NCBI GenBank assembly: GCA_013288015.1
Contig: JABDCR010000017.1
Coordinates: 1 to 46,692, forward strand
From: Bacteroidota bacterium
GTDB lineage: Bacteria; Bacteroidota; Bacteroidia; B-17B0; Aurantibacillaceae
DNA length: 46,692 nt
Reading direction: 5' to 3'
The notes under the pieces are model-generated. The model did not search any database and had not been told where the DNA came from. It saw only the letters and a program-made list of their open reading frames with translations. Position numbers and translations under genes: made by a program. Below, in pieces: positions 41,493 through 46,692 of this stretch (position 1 is its first letter; the number at the start of each line of letters is the position of its first letter).

Positions 41493-41909
41493 ATGGCATA
41501 TACTTCAGAAGTGACTTATCTGGGCGAACTTCGTACGGAGGCAGTTCATTTACAATCGGGTAATAAAATTACAACCGATGCCCCAAAAGACAATCATGGA
41601 AAAGGAGAGGCTTTTTCGCCTACCGACTTAGTAGCTACGGCATTGGCTTGTTGTATGATTTCTCTAATGGGAATTCTTGCTTTAAAAGAGGGAATTACAA
41701 AATCAGACGGGGCAGTTGCCAAAGTAACTAAGGTTATGTACGCTGAACCACGCAGAATTGGCGAAATACACATTAGTATAACCATGCCAGCCAATAATTT
41801 TACCGAAAAAGAGAAGAAAATGTATGAACACGCTGCATACACTTGTCCGGTTGCAAAAAGTTTACATCCGGATTTAAAGCAAGTAATTGAATTTGTTTAT
41901 CCCGCTTAA
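41493..41909 (+). CDS. OsmC family peroxiredoxin-like protein
   Basis: The 138-residue protein is of the OsmC/Ohr family, which reduces organic hydroperoxides with two cysteines. The first is in the ALACCMISLMGIL helix and the second in AAYTCPVAKSLHPDLK. The GKGEAFSPTDLVATALA segment is also typical. I use the ATG at 41493 because the longer frame from 41385 crosses the divergent promoter and reads through the start of the neighbouring gene. Closest in style to the YhfA/OsmC-like subgroup rather than Ohr. Confidence 0.93.
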   Translation: MAYTSEVTYLGELRTEAVHLQSGNKITTDAPKDNHGKGEAFSPTDLVATALACCMISLMGILALKEGITKSDGAVAKVTKVMYAEPRRIGEIHISITMPANNFTEKEKKMYEHAAYTCPVAKSLHPDLKQVIEFVYPA

Positions 41910-41921
41910 AGGACAGAAAAA

Positions 41922-42053
41922 CTAAATGTGTGCAGCTACTTTTTTAACTGGAGCTTGCGCATACGCGGCACAAGTACCATGTTTGCTTCTGCACGATGAA
42001 ACAAAAATTACAACTGCAACTATAAATAAGGTAGTGGTTAAGTGTTTTTTCAT
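41922..42053 (-). CDS. 43-residue small lipoprotein
   Basis: A short gene on the minus strand encodes a signal peptide (KKHLTTTLFIVAVVIFV), a lipobox SSC with Cys21, and only 22 mature residues (RSKHGTCAAYAQAPVKKVAA, then HI). A perfect Bacteroidota promoter lies just upstream: TTTG, 19 nt, TACATTTG. That combination makes a real gene likely despite the size. The mature peptide has one further Cys and several Lys/His and could be a surface or periplasmic small lipoprotein. I do not recognise a named family. It converges with the OsmC gene, 12 nt between stops. Confidence 0.78.
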   Translation of the reverse strand: MKKHLTTTLFIVAVVIFVSSCRSKHGTCAAYAQAPVKKVAAHI

Positions 42054-42075
42054 AGACTTGGTTTTAAGCGTTAGA

Positions 42076-42106
42076 CAAATGTAAATCTATTATTGAAATT
42101 GACAAA
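42076..42106 (-). promoter_or_regulatory. Consensus promoter of the small lipoprotein
   Basis: On the minus strand TTTG (42106-42103), exactly 19 nt, then TACATTTG (42083-42076). Both elements and the spacing are consensus; transcription would start about 16 nt before the ATG at 42053. Confidence 0.8.
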
Positions 42107-42122
42107 TATTTATTATTAATTT

Positions 42123-42797
42123 ATGACAGAAAAATCTCCACAAATTGAAGCCGGTTGGTTACACGCTTTAAAAGATGAATTTAGTAAAGATTATTTCTTA
42201 AAACTGAAGGCTTTTTTGGTAGAAGAAAAAAGCAAATTCCGCTTGTTTCCTGTTGGAAAGCAGATTTTTGAGGCTTTTAACCTTACTCCATTTAATGAAG
42301 TTAAGGTGGTTATATTGGGACAAGACCCCTACCATGGCGCAGGGCAAGCCCACGGTCTATCTTTTTCGGTGCCTGATGGCGTAAAAGCCCCGCCATCATT
42401 AGTAAACATATATAAGGAGTTAAAAGAGGATGTTGGCATTGAGATTCCTAAAACAGGTAACTTAACCCCTTGGGCAAAGCAAGGGGTTTTATTGCTTAAC
42501 GCAACCTTAACAGTACGAGAAAGTCAGGCAGGGTCGCACCAAAATAAAGGCTGGGAGCTATTTACTGATGCCGTTATTAAAAAATTATCGGATGAAAAAA
42601 AGGGACTTGTTTTTTTACTTTGGGGTAATTATGCTAAGCAAAAAGGCACCCTAATTGATGCCACAAAACACCATGTGCTTGTTGCCCCACACCCTTCTCC
42701 ATTGGCACGTGGGGGTTTTTTTGGCTGTAAACACTTTTCTAAAACCAACGACATTTTGCAGAAACAGGGTCAAAAACCTATAAATTGGCAGTTATAA
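42123..42797 (+). CDS. ung: Uracil-DNA glycosylase
   Basis: The 224-residue family 1 enzyme removes uracil from DNA. The water-activating motif GQDPYHGAGQAHGLSFSV contains catalytic Asp68; the C-terminal motif APHPSPLARGGFFGCKHFS contains His190. VLLLNATLTVRESQAGSH and VFLLWGNYAKQKG are also family blocks. Normal length; transcribed ahead of rpsO, probably independently, as rpsO has its own promoter. Confidence 0.97.
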   Translation: MTEKSPQIEAGWLHALKDEFSKDYFLKLKAFLVEEKSKFRLFPVGKQIFEAFNLTPFNEVKVVILGQDPYHGAGQAHGLSFSVPDGVKAPPSLVNIYKELKEDVGIEIPKTGNLTPWAKQGVLLLNATLTVRESQAGSHQNKGWELFTDAVIKKLSDEKKGLVFLLWGNYAKQKGTLIDATKHHVLVAPHPSPLARGGFFGCKHFSKTNDILQKQGQKPINWQL

Positions 42798-42822
42798 ATA
42801 TGGGGCAAAAGCCACAAAATAT

Positions 42823-42852
42823 TTTGTGTATTTAAAAAAAGACGTATATTTG
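42823..42852 (+). promoter_or_regulatory. Promoter of rpsO
   Basis: TTTG at 42823-42826, 18 nt, TATATTTG at 42845-42852: a consensus Bacteroidota promoter, with the expected transcription start about 17 nt before the rpsO ATG. Confidence 0.8.
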
Positions 42853-42874
42853 CCGTCCTTAAAATAAAGAAATA

Positions 42875-43144
42875 ATGTATTTATCAACAGAAGTAAAAAA
42901 AGAGATTTTCAAAAAACACGGAGGTTCTGAAAAAAACACAGGTGCTACAGAATCACAAATTGCCTTGTTTACTCACCGTATCGACCATTTAAGCAAACAT
43001 TTACAAGTTAATAAAAAAGATTTTGGAACTCAACGTTCTCTACTAAACTTAGTAGGTAAACGTCGCGCTTTACTTGACTATTTAAAACGTCACGAATTAG
43101 AAAAATACAGGGCTTTGCTTAAAACCCTTGATCTCCGTAAATAA
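42875..43144 (+). CDS. rpsO: 30S ribosomal protein S15
   Basis: The 89-residue protein binds 16S rRNA early in 30S assembly. FKKHGGSEKNTGATESQIAL, FTHRIDHLSKHLQVNKKDFG and the C-terminal LLNLVGKRRALLDYLKRH are the usual S15 blocks. It lies directly upstream of pnp, the conserved order in most bacteria, with a hairpin between them. Confidence 0.98.
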   Translation: MYLSTEVKKEIFKKHGGSEKNTGATESQIALFTHRIDHLSKHLQVNKKDFGTQRSLLNLVGKRRALLDYLKRHELEKYRALLKTLDLRK

Positions 43145-43167
43145 AATGAACGGAAAATAAAACAACT

Positions 43168-43199
43168 AAAAGGCATTCGGGGTAACTTGAATGCCTTTT
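43168..43199 (+). terminator. Hairpin between rpsO and pnp
   Basis: AAAAGGCATTC (43168-43178) and GAATGCCTTTT (43189-43199) form a perfect 11-bp stem with a 10-nt loop 23 nt after the rpsO stop. The T-run ends with the stem, so it may terminate partially or act as a processing or mRNA-protecting hairpin in the rpsO-pnp transcript. Confidence 0.65.
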
Positions 43200-43238
43200 G
43201 CATTTAAAACTGGAAATAAAATAACATAAATATAACCC

Positions 43239-43257
43239 GTTTCGGAAACGCCGAAAC
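43239..43257 (+). promoter_or_regulatory. Hairpin in the pnp leader
   Basis: GTTTCGG and CCGAAAC form a 7-bp stem with a 5-nt loop, ending 18 nt before the pnp ATG. pnp leaders in enteric bacteria carry stem-loops cleaved during autoregulation; a comparable role here is inference only. Confidence 0.5.
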
Positions 43258-43275
43258 ACAAATCAAAAAAAACAG

Positions 43276-45420
43276 ATGTCACAATTAGGAACCACACATT
43301 CGTTCGACTTAGGAGATGGACGAATAGTAAGCCTGGAAACAGGTAAATTAGCAAAACAAGCCGATGGATCGGTAGTAGTAAAAATTGGCGACACCATGTT
43401 GCTGGCTACCATCGTATCATCTAAAGATGCCAAAGAAGGCATAGATTTTTTACCTTTAACGGTAGATTATCAAGAAAAATATGCGGCTGCAGGCCGTATC
43501 CCGGGCTCTTTTTTTAGAAGAGAAGCAAAACTTTCTGATTACGAAGTTTTAATTAGTCGTATTGTAGATCGCGCTATACGCCCACTATTCCCTGAAGATT
43601 ATCATGCTGATATTCAGTTAATGATTCAACTTATTTCTTCTGATAAAAAAACAATGCCGGATGCGCTTGTAGGCTTAGCTGCTTCAGCTGCTGTAGCTGT
43701 TTCAGATATTCCGTTTAACGGCCCAATTTCTGAAGTACGTGTTGGTAAAATTGATGGTAAATTGGTTTTAAACCCAAATTTAGATGAATTAGAAAAATCA
43801 ACTATTGATATGATTATTGCAGCATCGGCTACCGATATTTTAATGGTAGAAGGTGAGATGAGCGAAATTAGCGAAGCTGAAATGCTTGAGGCTATTAAGT
43901 TTGCACACGAAGCAATTAAAGGTCACATTATTGCTATAAAAGAATTCGCTATAAAAGCAGGTAACAAACCTAAACGCGAGTACTCGCACGAAAAAAATGA
44001 CTTTGAATTAAAAGAAAAAGTTAGTGCGGCTACTTACCAAAAAGTTTATGATGTTGCTAAAATTGGTAACCCAAATAAAAACGAGCGTAAAGTTGCGTTT
44101 AAAGCTGTTTTAGAAGAGTACAAAGCAACTTTTACTCCTGAAGAATTAAAAGAGAAAGAAGGCTTAATCAACAAATACTATCATGGTGTTGAGTACGATG
44201 CAGTTCGTCGTGTTGCTTTAGATACCAAATTACGTTTAGATGGTAGAAAAACTACTGATATTCGCCCAATTTGGAGCGAAGTAGCTTATTTACCTGCTGC
44301 ACACGGTTCAGCTGTATTTACACGCGGAGAAACTCAATCGCTTACTACAGTAACTTTAGGTACTAAATTAGACCAACAGTTAATTGATGGTGCGTTTATT
44401 GAAGGCGAAAATAAATTTTTATTACACTACAATTTCCCTGGTTTCTCAACCGGCGAAGTAAAACCAAACCGTGGTACATCTCGTCGTGAGGTTGGACATG
44501 GTAACTTAGCGTTACGTGCACTTAAAAAAGTGTTGCCAAATAATTGCCCTTATACTATTCGTGTAGTATCTGATATTTTAGAAAGTAACGGTTCATCATC
44601 TATGGCTACAGTTTGCGCAGGTACACTGGCTTTAATGGATGCGGGTGTTCAAATTAAAAAACCGGTTACCGGTATTGCAATGGGTTTAATTACCGATGAT
44701 AAAGGTGGTTATGCTATTTTATCTGATATCTTAGGTGATGAAGATCACTTAGGTGATATGGATTTTAAAGTTTGCGGTACTAAAGATGGTATCACCGCTG
44801 TTCAAATGGATTTAAAAGTAAACGGACTTCCTTACGAAGTTATGTCTCAGGCTTTAAACCAAGCTAAAGACGGACGTTTACACATCTTAAACGAAATAAG
44901 CAAAACACTTGCTGCACCTCGTACAGATTATAAACCACACGCACCAAGATTGTTGCAAATTGAAATTCCTCAAGATTTTATTGGCGCTGTAATAGGGCCA
45001 GGAGGTAAAATCATACAAGAAATTCAAAAAACAACTAATACAACCATTACTATTACTGAAATTAACGGTAAAGGTTTAGTTGAAATTTTTGGAGAAGACG
45101 ATGCCGCTGCATCAGCCGCATTAGCGCGTGTAAAAGGCATAGTTGCTATTCCTGAAATTGGTGAGGTGTACGATGCAAAAGTAAAAACAGTTATGCCGTA
45201 CGGTGCTTTTGTTGAATTTATGCCGGGCAAAGATGGTTTGTTACACATATCTGAAGTTGAATGGCGCAGACTTGACACTTTAGAAGGAGTGTTGAAAGAA
45301 GGCGATATGATTAAGGTAAAATACATTGGAAACGACCCTAAAACAGGTAAATCTAAATTATCTCGTAAGGTGTTGTTACCAAAGCCTGAAGGTGCCCAAG
45401 CAGAAACAGAAAACAAGTAA
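43276..45420 (+). CDS. pnp: Polyribonucleotide nucleotidyltransferase (PNPase)
   Basis: The 714-residue enzyme degrades RNA from the 3' end using phosphate. Two RNase PH-like cores are visible ([20 protein letters not shown] in the first; [20 protein letters not shown] and [20 protein letters not shown] in the second), then a KH domain with [20 protein letters not shown] and an S1 domain with [20 protein letters not shown]. Length and domain order are normal. It follows rpsO and ends at a strong terminator. Confidence 0.98.
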   Translation: MSQLGTTHSFDLGDGRIVSLETGKLAKQADGSVVVKIGDTMLLATIVSSKDAKEGIDFLPLTVDYQEKYAAAGRIPGSFFRREAKLSDYEVLISRIVDRAIRPLFPEDYHADIQLMIQLISSDKKTMPDALVGLAASAAVAVSDIPFNGPISEVRVGKIDGKLVLNPNLDELEKSTIDMIIAASATDILMVEGEMSEISEAEMLEAIKFAHEAIKGHIIAIKEFAIKAGNKPKREYSHEKNDFELKEKVSAATYQKVYDVAKIGNPNKNERKVAFKAVLEEYKATFTPEELKEKEGLINKYYHGVEYDAVRRVALDTKLRLDGRKTTDIRPIWSEVAYLPAAHGSAVFTRGETQSLTTVTLGTKLDQQLIDGAFIEGENKFLLHYNFPGFSTGEVKPNRGTSRREVGHGNLALRALKKVLPNNCPYTIRVVSDILESNGSSSMATVCAGTLALMDAGVQIKKPVTGIAMGLITDDKGGYAILSDILGDEDHLGDMDFKVCGTKDGITAVQMDLKVNGLPYEVMSQALNQAKDGRLHILNEISKTLAAPRTDYKPHAPRLLQIEIPQDFIGAVIGPGGKIIQEIQKTTNTTITITEINGKGLVEIFGEDDAAASAALARVKGIVAIPEIGEVYDAKVKTVMPYGAFVEFMPGKDGLLHISEVEWRRLDTLEGVLKEGDMIKVKYIGNDPKTGKSKLSRKVLLPKPEGAQAETENK

Positions 45421-45437
45421 ATTCTTAAAATAATACT

Positions 45438-45474
45438 AAAGCAGTATCGTAATATAATACGGTACTGCTTTTTT
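45438..45474 (+). terminator. Strong terminator of pnp
   Basis: AAAGCAGTATCGTA (45438-45451) pairs with TACGGTACTGCTTT (45458-45471), one T-G wobble, with a 6-nt loop, and the stem runs into a six-T tract. It starts 17 nt after the pnp stop. Confidence 0.93.
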
Positions 45475-45506
45475 GTGTTTATTTATTGTTAAAATCACTA
45501 TCTTTG
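45472..45506 (+). promoter_or_regulatory. Promoter of the HTH/coiled-coil gene
   Basis: TTTG at 45472-45475, 23 nt, TATCTTTG at 45499-45506. The -33 overlaps the T-run of the pnp terminator. Transcription would start near 45512, so the ATG at 45542 is the best start for the next gene. Confidence 0.6.
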
Positions 45507-45541
45507 ATATGCGAATGGTTACGTTAGAAAGAAAAGCTTAT

Positions 45542-45931
45542 ATGAATCTGAAGAATAAAATAATTACTCTTTTAGAACAGAACAAGTACACTTATAAAGA
45601 GCTTGCTGAGCATTTGAAGATTAGCGAAGCAGAATTAGACCACGCACTTGAAACCAAAACCCTTGAAGTACGTACTTTAGAACTTATATCGAAAGAACTG
45701 CGTATACCCCTTTACAGCTTTTTCCGTGACCCTGCTGAAATGGAGAAAATTTTATCGCCTGATAAACAGCGTTATTATGATGTGAACATTTGGAGCGATC
45801 AGGAGGTTAAATACAGAACTGAAATCACCAAATTGAAAGAAGAGTTAGAAAAACTTGCCATAGAAGCAAAAAACAAAGACATGCTAATTGAAGCTTTAGA
45901 AGGTGAGCTTAAAAAAGGTTGGGCTAAGTAA
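45542..45931 (+). CDS. Small HTH protein with C-terminal coiled coil
   Basis: A protein of 129 residues from the preferred ATG at 45542. The N-terminal 60 residues read as an XRE-like helix-turn-helix (IITLLEQNKYTYKELAEHLK, ISEAELDHALETKTLEVRTL, LISKELRIPLYSFFRD), and the last 45 residues form a charged coiled coil (YRTEITKLKEELEKLAIEAK). A DNA-binding dimer is the simple reading. An upstream in-frame ATG would lie in or before the promoter. Its stop codon abuts that of the convergent radC. Confidence 0.8.
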   Translation: MNLKNKIITLLEQNKYTYKELAEHLKISEAELDHALETKTLEVRTLELISKELRIPLYSFFRDPAEMEKILSPDKQRYYDVNIWSDQEVKYRTEITKLKEELEKLAIEAKNKDMLIEALEGELKKGWAK

Positions 45932-46630
45932 TTATAAAAGTCCTTCGTCGGCAAAACTAAAGTAGTTTGCATCTCCAACAATTATATGGTCTATAACCTG
46001 CACATCAAACAAAGCAGCCGCTTGTTTTACTTTTTGTGTTAAGTTTATATCCTCTCTGCTAGCTTGCAAATTTCCTGACGGATGGTTGTGTGCCAATACA
46101 ATAGAGGATGCTAAATTTTCGATAGCGCCTTTTAAAATTATGCGCACATCTGCCACCGTACCCGAAACGCCACCTCGGCCAATAAATTCGGTTTTTATAA
46201 TTTTATTGCTTCGGTTAAGTAACAATGCCCAAAATTCTTCGTGCGGCAAATCGCTTAATTTAGGTGCTATATGCGCATAAGCATCTTTACTGGTTTTAAC
46301 TACATCTAAAACAGGCGCATCAACATCTTTTCTTCTTCTGCCCAACTCAAGTGCGGCTATAATGGTTATGGCTTTTGCCTCGCCAATGCCTTTAAATTTT
46401 TTTAAATCGTTTATAGATAACTTAGCTAACTCATGTAAATTATTTTTATGCGTTGCCAATATGCGTTGAGAAAGTTGCACAGCCGATTCGTTTTTTGAAC
46501 CCGATGCAATTAAAATGGCAATTAACTCCGCATCTGATAAAGCTTGTTTGCCTTTGCTTATAAGCTTTTCGCGTGGTCTGTCATCTTCTGCCCAATGCTT
46601 TATAGAAATATGTTGTTGCTCCATTTGCAA
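45932..46630 (-). CDS. radC: RadC family JAB/MPN-domain protein
   Basis: A 232-residue protein with an N-terminal HhH-like region (LSDAELIAILIASGSKNESA, LKKFKGIGEAKAITIIAALE) and a C-terminal JAMM-type metalloprotease-like domain, with metal ligands in IVLAHNHPSGN and the aspartate of REDINLTQKV. Despite its name, the family's role in DNA repair is uncertain. The start may be the ATG at 46630 or two codons later at 46624. It converges with the HTH gene. Confidence 0.95.
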   Translation of the reverse strand: MQMEQQHISIKHWAEDDRPREKLISKGKQALSDAELIAILIASGSKNESAVQLSQRILATHKNNLHELAKLSINDLKKFKGIGEAKAITIIAALELGRRRKDVDAPVLDVVKTSKDAYAHIAPKLSDLPHEEFWALLLNRSNKIIKTEFIGRGGVSGTVADVRIILKGAIENLASSIVLAHNHPSGNLQASREDINLTQKVKQAAALFDVQVIDHIIVGDANYFSFADEGLL

Positions 46631-46661
46631 TAAATAACAAGCAAGTTAGCTAAAGTTACGT

Positions 46662-46669
46662 TACCTTTG
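46662..46669 (+). promoter_or_regulatory. Possible -7 box for a gene leaving the window
   Basis: TACCTTTG matches TAnnTTTG on the plus strand and is followed 13 nt later by an ATG at 46683 that is open to the right edge, only ten bases. A divergent gene may start here; the window ends before it can be judged. Confidence 0.35.
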
Positions 46670-46692
46670 TGGGCAATTTATAATGAATTCGC

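Noticed and set aside
1-46692. tRNA, rRNA, riboswitch or insertion sequence
   Set aside because: Nearly all DNA is accounted for by protein genes with short gaps; I saw no cloverleaf, rRNA-like stretch, transposase motif or target-site duplication. A covariance-model search would be needed to exclude small RNAs.

Overview
The window reads as a low-GC chromosome segment from a gliding-type or environmental Bacteroidota. The evidence is a set of type IX secretion system (T9SS) genes: a PorP/SprF protein, type A and type B T9SS sorting domains, GldD, a T9SS plug protein and a PorE-like TPR/propeller/OmpA protein. Small lipoproteins are frequent, and many genes sit behind the Bacteroidota promoter signature TTTG-N(18-23)-TAnnTTTG. 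I saw no rRNA, tRNA, CRISPR array, transposase or prophage.

Region by region. 1-2.2 kb: pieces of a large PKD-repeat, T9SS-sorted surface protein, followed by its PorP/SprF partner. The coding strand flips inside this adhesin at an 11-bp palindrome (447-457), so its two pieces point away from each other; this is either an invertible segment or a chimeric join. 2.4-8.3 kb: a histone-H1-like lysine-rich SWIB protein, a T9SS cargo protein, and a coupled trio of PIG-L deacetylase, a previously unlisted 38-residue membrane peptide and a sodium:solute symporter. 8.4-15 kb: a DUF2911 protein, then a surface-glycan-like set (acetylesterase lipoprotein, family 2 glycosyltransferase, GH5-like lipoprotein and two convergent acyltransferase-3 paralogues). 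15-19.9 kb: the phospholipid and fatty-acid cluster DUF177-rpmF-plsX-fabH-accB-accC, with one acyltransferase directly behind accC. 20-30.3 kb: a PpiD-like foldase, a V4R-sensor histidine kinase, a DEAD/DEAH helicase, ssb-gldD-hutD-like, an alpha/beta hydrolase, and lysC-DUF4286-rsmA.

30.3-41.4 kb is the most distinctive block. Eleven minus-strand genes with gaps of at most 26 bp run from an unknown envelope protein through lipA, folD, a PorE-like T9SS component, a DHH phosphoesterase, four consecutive peptidyl-prolyl isomerases (one a cyclophilin-FKBP fusion) and a GIN-domain lipoprotein to the T9SS plug protein. The arrangement suggests co-production of T9SS parts and the periplasmic folding factors that large secreted barrels and adhesins need. 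41.5-46.7 kb: OsmC, an unlisted 43-residue lipoprotein with a consensus promoter, ung, rpsO-pnp, a small HTH/coiled-coil protein and radC.

I did not find a clear novel defence or mobile system. The best candidates for new biology are the strand flip in the adhesin, the T9SS/foldase operon and the two small membrane or lipoprotein genes. All function calls come from reading motifs by eye; no database search was possible.
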